Shown here: piece by piece, positions 11,430 through 21,332 of the stretch | Position numbering within the stretch: the first letter of the stretch is position 1 | Layout of the letters: the number at the start of each line of letters is the position of its first letter | Assembly (NCBI GenBank): GCA_963680875.1 | Contig: OY804576.1 | Location: 72,545,668-72,609,667 of the forward strand | Length of the DNA: 64,000 nt | Direction of reading: 5' to 3' | Source of the DNA: Bathymodiolus brooksi | Taxonomy: Eukaryota > Mollusca > Bivalvia > Mytilida > Modiolidae | Position numbers and translations under genes: made by a program | The notes under the pieces: generated by a model | Told to the model about the DNA's origin: nothing | Database searches by the model: none | The model's input: the letters and a program-made list of their open reading frames with translations, nothing else

Positions 11430-12495
11430 TTATAATTCTGTAACTAAGTTTTTTTTTCTTCATTTGTTTTGAAAATTTACCTTTGGGGATCCCCAGTACG
11501 CACACATACATTCCATCGATGTGTGTCGGCCATGAATAACAAAATGAACTAACCTTATTTCCTACTTTAAACTAGACGGTGATGTAATTAAGTTACCGAT
11601 ATTTTCCAATTTGATGGCATTTTGCATTTAGCTACTCAAACAAATAAAATGCCCACAAAATCGTAAAATAAATCAGTAACCAGCTTGTGTCAATCAGCGT
11701 CCCTTGTAAACAACGTCACAGGATGACGATTTTTACAAAAGTCAAAGTCGATAGATGGTTGTCTTAAGTATTTTTTCCAGAATTTTATTTTTATGTCAAC
11801 AATACAAGCTTTTGTTTTCATTGGCATTTATTTTTTTATTTCATATCTAACAATAATTGTCGATTATTAACAATAAACATTGTTTCTTTTATTTTTTTTT
11901 ATTATCGGGAATCCAAGCCGCCATTTTGTTTATATTACGAAAAAAGTAGTCCGCTGAACATCGTCTCAAAAAATAAACTGACAAAACCCCGCCTCCATAA
12001 GCGCTTATACCCAATCAGAGTATAGGATTTCTAATTATGTAAATCATATAAGAATTATATAGTAGTCCTACTATATAAATCCTTGTCTAATCCCAACATT
12101 TCGATTGGTTTATATCGGTGTTTTTTTTTCTCACGAGTTGATAATCACCTGTGTTTTATCAATGTACGGATGTGACTATTTTTATGTAGTGCGCACATTG
12201 AACTCGGTCACTAAAAGGTCAAATACACAGTTACCTGAGGCTGAGGGATTGATTTAAAAACACACCGAGAATGATTGAAAAGAAAAAAAATCGATGTAAT
12301 TTTTTATCTAAAGCAAACGTACTTTTTCGTATTTGTATGTCGTTAATCCCCTTGCAAGCCAAGTGTCATTTCTGATTTGTACACATATTTTTCACGTGAA
12401 CGAGAATCTAGAAAGGTTTCCACATGCTATCGATCAAAGCGTGCTTTTGGGGATCTAGAAACTTTTGTAACAGGTGAACTTAAGTCACGTGCCAA
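11430..12495. other. Non-coding interior of the 6.5-kb element
   Basis: No coding sequence was recognised. 'aaggatttatatagtagga' (reverse complement near 12065-12090) resembles 'aaggatttattatagga' at 11273-11290. This may be an older inverted-repeat element whose left end was hit by the 62-bp hairpin. Confidence 0.4.
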
Positions 12496-12559
12496 TAGTC
12501 CAGTCTATATACGCCAGAAAAAGGCGTGACCTAGAACAAATTGCAACAGAAGGTTTCTT

Positions 12560-13019
12560 GGGCTCATCTTGAAGCTGGGAGTGTCCTCATTAACATATTA
12601 AAAGTCGCCGAAAATCCCAAGTTGCCTTCTTGCCATTTTGGGGGTAAAAACAAGGGATTTTGAAGAAAAATCGCTGAAAACTGGAAATTTCGCATGTTCA
12701 CTCTACTTTGCAGAATTTCTCTAAAAATATCTTGTTATTATTGAACATTCTTTCAAACAAAATAAAAAAAATCTATCCATATTCTCCCCAGGTGGCTATT
12801 TTTTTGGTAAAATTTCAATAAAAAAAAAAATGCTGAAAACTGAAATTTTGAAAAAATTATATTTTCCGTGGCAGAATAAATTAAATCATGACTGTTTCGG
12901 TACAGATTAATAAAGAATGTTTTGAAATATAATTAAATGTCAATTGTTAACAATCATGATCAGTTGGTGTTTGTTTAATGAAAAAAAAATAGAAACATCT
13001 TATTTTCCTTCCCTAGATT
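12560..13019. other. Non-coding stretch with simple A/T runs
   Basis: No gene or repeat unit was recognised. 'gctgaaaactg' occurs twice (12670s and 12830s) within diverged A-rich sequence. Confidence 0.4.
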
Positions 13020-13178
13020 AACGACATTATGTGATAAAGTTTGTCAGTGACTTGTGACAGGTCAGTGGTTTTCTCCGGGTACTCCGGTTTCCTCCATCAA
13101 TAAAACTGACAGCGACTATATAACTGAAATATTGTTGACAGTGGGGCTAAACACCATAAACATACATACATACATAGA
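13020..13178 (+). mobile_element. SINE family B, 5'-truncated copy
   Basis: It contains the family-B core 'gtcagtgacttg', 'ggtggttttctccgggtact' (here with 'cagtgg') and 'tttcctccatcaataaaac', then 'aaatattgttgacagt'. It ends in a 'catacatacatacat' tail. The same core is found in reverse orientation at 29232, 33695 and 34195. Confidence 0.7.
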
Positions 13179-13289
13179 TGAATGAAAATGGAAAATTTCA
13201 AAATTCACCAAAAATCCCCACCAAAATAATTAAATGAAAGTTCTGATATTGCATAAGTTAGCAATACATGTATCTTTCAAATATCAACA

Positions 13290-13636
13290 TTAGGCATCAA
13301 CTATTCGTCTGAATCAGAGTCCTGATCGTCGCATACAGACATGTTGCTACATGTATTCGCTCGGCATTCAGTGCAAGCGACAGAACATTCCAGACCATGC
13401 TTTCTACAGTTACAGCGTTTTGAATCGCAGTTTGTCTTACATCTGCAATATATCGTTTTTAGAAGTTCATCTGGAGCGGGTGGCAACTCGATCTGATTGG
13501 TACGCACATGTTGTGTTCAATAGACCATCCCCAATCTTTTGCTTCCATATTGTCAACCTCACCGATCCATTGTTTCACTTGATGAAACACTCGCAAAATA
13601 TGAAAGTGTGCAGCGTTTGACGTCGGAAGCAAAAAC
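13290..13636 (-). pseudogene. Frameshifted C-terminal fragment of a CXC-tailed protein
   Basis: On the minus strand one frame encodes 'LLPTSNAAHFHILRVFHQVK' and 'DWGWSIEHNMCVPI'. A second frame then continues with 'IELPPAPDELLKTIYCRCKT' and a cysteine-rich tail (C-x-C, C-x4-C-x-C, then C-x3-C-x2-C-x4-C spacing) before an acidic end. The shift lies near 13495. This tail type, resembling a tesmin/TSO1 CXC motif, ends many uncharacterised invertebrate proteins, some of them probably transposon-borne. I do not know its biochemical role. The N-terminal part is missing: at about 13636 the sequence switches abruptly to a plus-strand LINE. Confidence 0.7.
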
Positions 13637-15739
13637 GATGCCATCAACTATCGAGGAATAACAGTTCTGCCTGTAATTAGTAAGATCGTCGAAGCAGTGA
13701 TCAGAGATAGAATACAACCATTGATCCATAATATGCAAAATCCAACGCAAAGAGGGTTTACGAAAGGATCGTCCCCCATGAATGCTGCTATACCTGTCGA
13801 AGAAGCATACAAAATATTAACTGACGAAAAGCAAAATGGACATCTTGTACTTCTCGATGCAAAAGCTGCATTCGACAAAGTTATACATTCACATCTGTTC
13901 CGGGAATTCAAGACAAAACGTGGACTGTTATTAAAAGCTTGCACCACAATGTGGAAAGCTGCATAAAATGGGCAGGAAGCACGTTCCATTGTTTTAAGGT
14001 CGGTATGGGAGACCGGCAAGGAGGTATCCTTAGTACTGATCTCTATAAACTATATATCAACCCACTATTAGACCGTTTGCAAGATGTAGGTATAGGACTG
14101 AAAATAGGAAACATCAACGTTAACAACACAGGATGTGCAAACGACATCGCAGTACTCAGCTCAGTGATGCACAGATCATGGTCAACATGGCTCTTGACTT
14201 TGCGAACCTCGAGGGATATGAATTACAACCAAAGAAAAGTGTAGCAATCCACATTAGAGGAAACAACAAACAGTGCGAAACAACCAACGAGAAACTTAAT
14301 ATGGGGAATATCACCATGCCCGAGGTGGAGCAAGCTACTCATTTAGGTATCATCAAAACAACAACGATGAAACACTATATCCAAACCAATGTTGATGAAA
14401 ATATAACTAAAGCAAGACGTAGTGCATACAGTCTATTCGGATGTGGATTTCATGAACACAACGGCCTGGATCCCGAGCCCCTACTACACATCTACAAAAC
14501 CTACATAATACCAATATTGCTTTACGTTATGGAGCTATTATTACCGTCCTCAAAACCTCTTGAACAACTAGAACTCTTCCAGAAAAGGATACTAAAACAA
14601 ATCCTGTCATTACCGATGAGCTGTCCGGACCCAGGCGTTTATATACTAATTGGAATTCTACCAATAGAAGCACAAATTCATATAAAGCCCTCACATTCTT
14701 CAATAACGTCTGTCATCAGGGCGAAAAAAACACTGAGAAAAAACTTGCAAGAAGACAACTAACCGTGAAGGAGGAATCTAGTAAGGGACCGACCATTTAA
14801 CTTGAAAGGGGGGGGGGGGGGGGGGGTTATGGTTTTTTGTTTCGTTCAAATTTTTTTTTTCGGACAATACAAGAGTTAGAATATTTATTTTTTTTGTCGC
14901 GCAAAGCGCGAAATTTTTTTCCAGAATTTAACATTAGGTTATATGACAAAAACTCTGAATCAGATTATTTTTTTTTTCCTCCACTAGAATCAGAATATTT
15001 TTTTCAGCAACATTGGGAATCAGAATATTTTTTTAGAAAAAAACCATAACCCCCCCCCTTCAAGTTAAATGGTCGTTCCCTAACAGCTGGTTTATATGTG
15101 TCAACAAAATACGACCTGAAAGAGGCGTACAACTATTTGGACAATCCTATAAAAAAATCACGATGGATCTCGTTAGTGAAATCAACAGTGAATGACCACT
15201 GGTGTACCCAGCTAACAACTCTAGCACAACTCTACAAAGGGCTGCAATATCTTAGTAACCACAATCTGAGCAAGTGCAAAATACATCCTATTTTGAAGCA
15301 CAGATTCTACTCATCATTAGACATCAGTAGAATTCCAGTAAAATTAAGACCCGTCACCGGGACATACGTGCTGCAAACAAAACGCATTAAGTACTACAGA
15401 AATGAAAGTGACCCAACATGCCTGCTATGCGGAGCAGCTGAAGAGAATGTACTACACTTCATTCTCCAATGTGAAAAACTACAGTCGGAGAGAGTAGCTT
15501 TACTGTCCGAGATCAACGCTATATGGCAAAATGAGTTCCAAAATAATGAAAATTTTGACCAACTACAACTGCTAATGGACAATACAATCAAAGTGAAACC
15601 TACCAAGAAAAACTCAGCCAGCATAGCCAGACTCGAAGGTCTATCAAGGAGATTAATGTTCAAATTGCATATTAAGAGAACGAAGCTTCTGGAGAGTGAT
15701 AGAGACAAAATACAGACAACAATGAAGAAACGGAACTAA
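13636..15739 (+). pseudogene. 5'-truncated, frameshifted LINE reverse transcriptase
   Basis: The plus strand encodes reverse transcriptase in shifting frames. It opens with 'NYRGITVLPVISKIVEAVI', 'QRGFTKGSSPMNAAI' and the first catalytic block 'LVLLDAKAAFDKV'. After a frameshift near 13960 come 'GDRQGGILSTDLYKLYINPL' and then 'CANDIAVLS', where an A-D-D catalytic pair is expected. The second frameshift is near 14140 ('MVNMALDFANLEGYELQPKK'). A TA-flanked insertion (14784-15080) interrupts the C-terminal part. That part resumes with 'STKYDLKEAYNYLDNPIKKS' and ends with 'CLLCGAAEENVLHFILQC' and a TAA at 15737-15739. The copy is dead: two frameshifts, a changed catalytic residue and no endonuclease. 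Confidence 0.85.
14784..15080. mobile_element. 297-bp MITE with poly-G-containing inverted repeats, TA flanks
   Basis: The left end 'agggaccgaccatttaactt' followed by a run of about 18 G is mirrored on the right by a run of C and 'aagttaaatggtcgttccct'. TA lies directly outside on both sides (14782-14783 and 15081-15082), as for Tc1/mariner-type insertion. The interior repeats 'gaatcagaatatttttttt' several times. It interrupts the LINE reading frame, so it is younger than the LINE. Confidence 0.85.
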
Positions 15740-16005
15740 TATTGCGAAAAGGGGGAAGGGAGAGCCGTCCGGGGATTGCCCAAGAATCCATTACAATAAA
15801 CTGTGATGATTGTTTTATATTTTAGACTTTGAAAGAGGACGTTTTAGATCTTAAACTGTAGATACGATTCGTTTTAGATTTTAGGATGTGACAATTACTT
15901 TTTAAACCTCGAACCAAACCGTAACAAATAGATTTTAGATTTTAACCATACGAACAGAGACTTTTAGATTTTAAACAGTGATGCGTCTTCTTAAATTTTT
16001 CCAAT
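15740..16005 (+). other. Probable 3' untranslated tail of the LINE, with 'ttttagattttaaac' repeats
   Basis: After the LINE stop, 'ttttagattttaaac' and variants recur near 15825, 15842, 15868, 15925 and 15960. No coding content. The end point is a guess. Confidence 0.5.
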
Positions 16006-16807
16006 ACATGCAACATGCATATTTTATACGTAATGTCGGGACAATCGTTGTGGATTGTTTTAACTTGATTTGATAAATTTTTATATCCCGTGTGAATAAG
16101 CCTGATTTTTAGTGTACATACATTTTATTCATGGATACGGAGGTGATGGGATTTTCACTCACACAGCACTGTACAGCGCACAGCCACCCAACACACGTTT
16201 AACATACGACACAGTATGGTTCTCCTTTGAAGGGGGTAAAGATGCAGAGTTAAGGTAAGGTAAACTGGCGTTCCATAGATTTTTTTTTCGTCCGCATCTA
16301 CCTATTATTGAAATCCGCGAATTTAAGTGCTAATTCGATCAAACACTTGAAATAGATATCTCTGTCTAATATATAATAACTTATTTTTACACAAAATTTA
16401 GCAGAAAGTAATTTAAAAAGGCTTTATAAAGCTCTTTTTGGGTTGAGAATGGTGCATTATGGGAATTATGTCTGCTCAATTTGAATGTCATAGATATTGA
16501 CCTGTTTGTTCACTTTTCATGGGTGTTTTGGTAAAATTGAACATAATAATATAATATATTTCTACTTCATAGAAATATATTATATTATTATTACACTTAC
16601 CTAGATATGGATGATAATTCCTATTTTCATTGCTTTCCGTCAGTTGTATTTTCCGGAAAATCTCTGATTCGGTTATGGAGGATCCGTAGTGACAAAACGA
16701 TAGAAGTAAAAAGTACTAATTTTTTATCTTAATTTCTGTCTTTAATACATAAAATTTTCATGGGGATTTTTTATTGGTTACTCTATGGGTTAAAGTGAAA
16801 ATGCTGA
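16006..16807. other. Non-coding; contains a short AT hairpin at 16541-16597
   Basis: The only structure seen is 'aataatataatatatttcta' pairing with 'tagaaatatattatattatt' around a 6-base loop. It would be a strong AT-rich hairpin and may be a tiny MITE. Confidence 0.5.
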
Positions 16808-17387
16808 CGTATTTATAATTTCTGTTGCAATTTGTTTTGGGTCTACGGGTCTATTGACTGGACTACAAGTTGACATTAATTGAACACGCGAAAGCAAATT
16901 AACTCGGGATACCAAGCTTGCATTCAAAAGATCAAATTTATTTTAATTAACAAAATAATACAACACAAGCTTATAAATGGTAATGATCACATAATACTAA
17001 ACGTTTGTACCGGCATTGTTTTCTTAACATAATAGATTAAAACAAAAGCAAATATCAGAATTAAAGAACGAAAAATGATCACATAGCTTGCACACCTGAA
17101 AAAGAAAATAAGTATTTGCTATGAATCATTCATATTATCAAAAATGACAGTCTCAAGAACATACAAATGTACAAATAAAGGTTAATATCCCATTGCTTAA
17201 TTTCGCGGTGTCTAATCGTCAATGTCGGTGTTTAGTCTGCGTTTTATAGTAAATCACCGTGTTCGATTTTTCTCGGACATTTCGCGGTGTCAACACCGAC
17301 TTTTTTTTTAATTTCTCCGACATTTTCTTGATTTCACCGACGTCGGACCCAAGTGATTTCTTGCTAAATCGCGCTGTGCGTGCTGTA

Positions 17388-18076
17388 ACTATATTAAACA
17401 CAATATACATTCTTTCTTTTATCCATATGTTAAAGTCACATGACCAACTGTTTTGAAAGGCTACAAGTTGTTATTTTGTTTCACTCATTGTCAGACTTTT
17501 TACATTTTACAGGTTAGATAAATAAGAAATCACATGTTTTGTGAGACATTTTTGTCAATTGATTAAACCCACAATTCCAAATTCAGTCATATAACCTTTA
17601 ACTCAAGTTTGTAAACAAAGCAGCCGACCATGTCTTCCATGACCCTGGTGATCCAAGGCTCTAAAAACGGCACAGAAATGTTTTTTTAAAAATGGGCATT
17701 AGCAAAAATGGCGGAAATTGGCATCTTGAGGGTTTCTTATGTTATTTTACCTGTTTGAATCTCATTTTTGTTAAGAAACTTGATAATTTCCAACTAGGTC
17801 ATCACTATTATTGTTTGACAGTCACAGGTCACGTGCTCACTACGACGTCATCTAATGAATATGCAAAATGACCGACCCTCGACTTTACAGTACACGACGA
17901 TACATGATCTAGTACTAGTAGTTAACCCAACATCTTCTGAGACCAGCCAAGTTAGCAAACTAATAGTTGGAATTTAATTTGTCCAATATACATTGTTTGT
18001 ACATGTAGGCAAGGTATCAAAATAATTGTGGTATCATTATAGCACAATTTTTTCTTACATGCACAGATTATAATTA
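17388..18076. other. Unassigned sequence
   Basis: No gene or repeat was recognised between the 6.5-kb element and the next inverted-repeat element. Confidence 0.5.
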
Positions 18077-19031
18077 AGGCACAGGCTACGAATACGACGG
18101 AAACATATTCGTAGCCTGGGTTCTACAAGTACGACGGGCGGAAGTTGTGACTAAATGATCAACCGGTTTCCGGACATGGACACCTATTTTACGGAAATTA
18201 ATCTAGCATCTAGAGGCTACGAATACGACGGATTTTTGTTTTCTTAAATATTTTGTTTTTAGACATTTATTACTGTTATACTATAAAGTTTAAAGAAAAA
18301 AATATACATAGATATTTAAATTAATAATGTTTAAAGTTATTTTAAGCAATTTCGGCAAAACCAGTAGATTTTTTTCGGTGCAAAACGTAGTCCAATACAT
18401 CTTAGATGGTACCAGTTGAGACAGACATCGCACACAACACAATCTTCAGAATGCAGATCAGTTTGGCACACGCAATAGTCATAAACCGCATTTTCTTTTT
18501 TAGGACTAATGATGTCTTTAAGGTGATTCCATGTTCCTTTTTAAAGTACTTTTTAATGAGAGTCAAATTAATATAATTAACGTTTTCATCAAGGACTTTT
18601 ATACTTTGCTCCAACACGGAGCGCACTACCATTGTCGTCCATTTTGAAAATAATTAGTGTTGGGAGGTGTGAGTTGTACTCTGAGAAGTACTCGTACCAA
18701 TGAAATCTATTGGCTTAATCGTGTATTGTAAGACTAGGTTTTCAATGCATCAGATTTTATTGGAATAAAAATAAACTACAAACAGAAAATTATATAAAAA
18801 ATTCACAAATTGTCATTTAATGAAATAAAAACAATAGAATTAAGAAAATCGAGAAATCTGTCGTATTCGTAGCCTCTAGACAATGCTAGATGCTAACAAT
18901 ACGTGATTAATTTCCGTAAAATAGGTGTCCATATCCGGAAACCGGTTGATCATTTAGTCACAACTTCTGCCCGTCGTACTTGTAGAACCCAGGCTACGAA
19001 TACGTTTCCATCGTATTCGTAGCCTGTGCCT
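18077..19031. mobile_element. 955-bp inverted-repeat element carrying a small PHD-finger gene
   Basis: The left arm (18077 to about 18235) and right arm (about 18860-19031) are inverted copies of roughly 160 bases. Shared landmarks are 'aggcacaggctacgaatac', 'gttctacaagtacgacggg', 'gatcaaccggtttccgga' and 'ggctacgaatacgac'. The arms contain further short inverted words ('aggctacgaatacg' and 'cgtattcgtagcct'). The flanks 'tataatta' and 'tataattc' suggest a target duplication of 6-7 bases. Between the arms lies one minus-strand coding region. It has no known transposase, so it is either a non-autonomous carrier or a new type of element. Confidence 0.75.
18355..18639 (-). pseudogene. Small PHD-finger protein gene with one frameshift
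   Basis: On the minus strand a start at about 18632 opens 'MVVRSVLEQSIKVLDENVNY' and continues to 'KKYFKKEHGIT'. A one-base deletion near 18520 moves the rest to another frame, which reads 'LKDIISPKKENAVYDYCVCQ', then 'SEDCVVCDVCLNWYHLRC' and 'KIYWFCRNCLK', and ends with TAA. The spacing C-x-C, C-x2-C, W-Y-H-x2-C, W-x-C-x2-C is a canonical PHD zinc finger; in other proteins this fold reads histone H3 tails. The protein would be about 95 residues. It is enclosed by inverted repeats, so it is probably transposon cargo. I do not recognise the parent family. The frameshift makes this copy non-functional unless it is a sequence error. Confidence 0.75.
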
Positions 19032-19299
19032 ATAATTCTGCCAGTACTGGTCAGTGAACAGTTCATACTAATGTGCTCATTTCACATTGATGAACACCAT
19101 TTCTTATGTTCATTTAAAAAAAGTAATGAAACTGCTACCTTGACAATGTTCACTCACACATTTATTTGACAATTTGTGTATTGACCTGAATTTTATTAGA
19201 CGACAAGAATCATTCCCTGACCTATACTGAATGCATAGCCTGAATACTATAAATATGTCCAGTCAAAATATAAGTAAGTATTAAAAAAAATTATATTCT

Positions 19300-19560
19300 G
19301 GAACAAAGTTTGAAAAAAATGATAACCTGGCAGGCTGCATAGCATTAGAACATAACCTTTATATAGATTCTGTGAGTAATAAAACACATGGAGATGTATC
19401 TTCCCAATATAGCCAGCTAATTCAATTGAAAAAAAAACATGCTGTTCGAAGACTTCTTGAGATTTTGCGAGACGAAGAAAAGAAAACATTGTTGTGGCCA
19501 TTGACTCCATTTTGTTCTCGACAAAAATCTTTAAGCTCAGATATAGAATCATGTTTATAA
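19300..19560 (+). other. Unrecognised open frame, possible gene fragment
   Basis: A plus-strand frame encodes a basic, leucine-rich stretch ('QLIQLKKKHAVRRLLEILRD' and then 'EEKKTLLWPLTPFCSR') and stops at 19558-19560. The composition looks more protein-like than neighbouring DNA. It does not match the part of a UBR protein expected upstream of 21070, and no family was recognised. It may be a remnant of a transposon gene. Confidence 0.3.
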
Positions 19561-20231
19561 ATATGAATAAATTCGAACATATTTGGTTATTATTTGAAAT
19601 TAAAAATACATTTTTTCTCAATGTTCATTCATAAAGCCATTGTAGTAAATGACAAATTTAGTGATTTTAAAGTAGATTTATATATGTGTACCTTTCTAAT
19701 GTGGCCATTTTCTAGTCGAGTTCAACATGATCTCCAATGTTTTCAGTGATTGATGGGAACATAGCTGAAAAAATTATGTTGTTTTCATTGAAATTTGCAT
19801 AAAGATATGTTGATCTGTTGTTTAATCATATAATTATTGAAATTTATGACCATATGAGTACCATTAATTAATATATGTGTATCTTTTTTTTCAACGGTTT
19901 CCATTTTGTAGCTCAGTACAACAGGGTACCATATTACTGATTTATTATTCATGTGTAACTTTCTATATGACTGCAAAATTTTGTGGTCGTATTATGTTGT
20001 GGCGCTATCGTCAATGTCTGGCTATAGACAAAATGGGATCCATGTGATGACTTAAGTTGTAGTTGACGGATCCTTCTGTATTTTAAACAAAATGGTTCTT
20101 GGCGCTGAGTAAAGGTTGGTATTGATTTTGGGTATAGTAATGCTACCTGCTTTCAAACAAGAGGTTCTAATGCAAAAATAGATGTTTCAGTTATTTGTAC
20201 ATGGAGAGCTTAATTTTCATCTGATTTCAAT

Positions 20232-20250
20232 GGGGGGGGGGGGGGGGGGG
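20232..20250. repeat. Poly-G tract
   Basis: An uninterrupted run of about 19 G. Similar runs lie at 14804-14826 and 41696-41713, and a poly-C run lies near 30037-30053. Confidence 0.9.
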
Positions 20251-20319
20251 TTTTGTAATGAATTCCTTAGGAAAATTCCTTTCAGAAAATGCATAGTGTT
20301 ATTATGTGATTGTTACCGT

Positions 20320-20835
20320 TTTTTGACATAAAAGGGACTCATCAAGGGGAAATTTCAAATTTTTTACTTTCCATCCAATTTTAATGCAGTTTTTTTTTTT
20401 TTGCAAAATGATAATCTTAATAGGTTATTGATAGGCCATTACAAAATTTTTGTATTTTATTTCAAAAAGGGGTCTAAAAGCACCCATTCTGAAATTTCAC
20501 ATATCTAGGAGGTATAGAATAGAATATATTTTATTACCAAATTAATGGGCCCATAAAGGGCAAAAAAATCAAATACAATGATTACAATGATTGGAGGTAT
20601 ATAATTTCTATTCTTGATTCAATTTTGATATATTTTTTCTTTGAATTGATTGGGCCAAGAGCTTTCAGTAGTATGTCAACAAATTTTCTTTTCTCTTATG
20701 ATAACAGAGATAAACTCGATCGAAAGGGGCCAACAAAAGACAAATTTAAAAATTTGAACTTTCTTAATTTTCATCCAAGTTTAATGCAGTTTTTTTTAAA
20801 AGGGGTCTAAAGGGGGCAGAAATTTGCCATATTTG
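20320..20835. repeat. Diverged direct repeat
   Basis: Two related blocks (about 20330-20516 and 20695-20835) share 'caaatttaaaaatttg'-like text, 'ttccatccaattttaatgca' versus 'ttcatccaagtttaatgca', and 'aaaaggggtctaaa'. A short LINE tail has inserted between them. Non-coding. Confidence 0.6.
20517..20592 (-). mobile_element. 76-bp LINE 3' end with 9-bp target duplication
   Basis: On the minus strand it reads '...ccctttatgggcccattaat' and ends 'ggtaataaaatatattctattc', a typical LINE 3' terminus. It is flanked by perfect direct repeats 'ggaggtata' (20508-20516 and 20593-20601). An extremely 5'-truncated insertion. Confidence 0.8.
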
Positions 20836-21069
20836 GAAGGCATATTTTCATATACACTTATTCAATTTTACCTTGTTGATATGCTACGGTCATATGCTTC
20901 GCTCTGTGCAGCCCTTTATTCCTTATGGTTGTAGTCAATTAAAAATACTTGTTCTTGGTCAAGGATACAAAAAATTGTTTTTGTCATCTACATGAAGCTA
21001 GGGGGTACATGTATTTGTATTTATGTGTTTTGAACATACAGTTTTAGGTACCTGTATATATTTTTACAG
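20836..21069 (+). other. Intron sequence upstream of the first recognised UBR exon
   Basis: It ends in 'gtatatatttttacag', a normal acceptor, so at least one coding exon must lie further left. I could not identify that exon. Confidence 0.6.
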
Positions 21070-21332
21070 GAATGGGTTACTCAATGCAAGTCTGGGAATC
21101 TTCTTTCGGCACTGCAGAAGCATTGGAAAACATTTGCTCTGGTTGTTTTTTCCAATAACTATGACTCAAGTAAAGAAGACAGGTTGGCAGAGAAGTTTCT
21201 CCTGCGACCAATGGAGTTCTTTCTCTGTAATGGTGATCCTGAAGTTGTAATGAAAAATTTGAAAGAGAAAGATCAACCTTCTCAACTTTGTGGAAAAGTA
21301 TTTAAAAATGGTGAACCAACATACTCATGCAG
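21070..21332 (+). CDS. UBR2: UBR exon: N-terminal region and start of UBR box
   Basis: An 'acag' acceptor precedes GAA; the exon ends TGC-AG before 'gtatat'. It encodes '[20 protein letters not shown]', a helical lead like that ahead of the UBR box in UBR1/2, then '[11 protein letters not shown]' and '[17 protein letters not shown]'. These supply the first zinc-binding cysteines of the box. It has 87 codons plus two bases; the split arginine codon is completed by the next exon. No start codon belongs to this exon, so an upstream exon is required. Confidence 0.92.

Larger units (their letters stand above)
12496..16865. mobile_element. Inner inverted-repeat element, candidate
   Basis: The left end 'tagtccagtctata' with 'aacaaattgcaacagaa' (12496-12552) matches the reverse complement of the right end (16808-16865) over its first 14 bases (one mismatch) and over the last 17. 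An indel in the middle separates the matches. It lies entirely inside the 10875-17387 pair, so the two appear nested. It contains the minus-strand CXC gene tail, which could be part of its own lost transposase gene; that link is inference. Confidence 0.5.
10875..17387. mobile_element. Candidate 6.5-kb DNA element bounded by terminal inverted repeats
   Basis: The left end 'tacagcacgcacagcg' (10875) and its continuation 'ttagcaagaaatcac' are mirrored at the right end ('gtgatttcttgctaaa...cgctgtgcgtgctgta', ending at 17387). About 35 of 40 terminal bases pair. If the element proper is CAG...CTG, both ends are flanked by TA. Both subterminal regions carry repeats of 'tcggtga' and 'cggtgaaa' (10915-11065 and reverse-complemented at 17205-17345), typical of transposase-binding zones. 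No intact transposase is seen. The interior is riddled with younger insertions. An alternative is two separate copies of a smaller element in opposite orientation. Confidence 0.6.

Noticed and set aside
19247..19621. Minus-strand 124-codon open frame
   Set aside because: Composition is typical of AT-rich antisense noise; it overlaps the more protein-like plus-strand frame.
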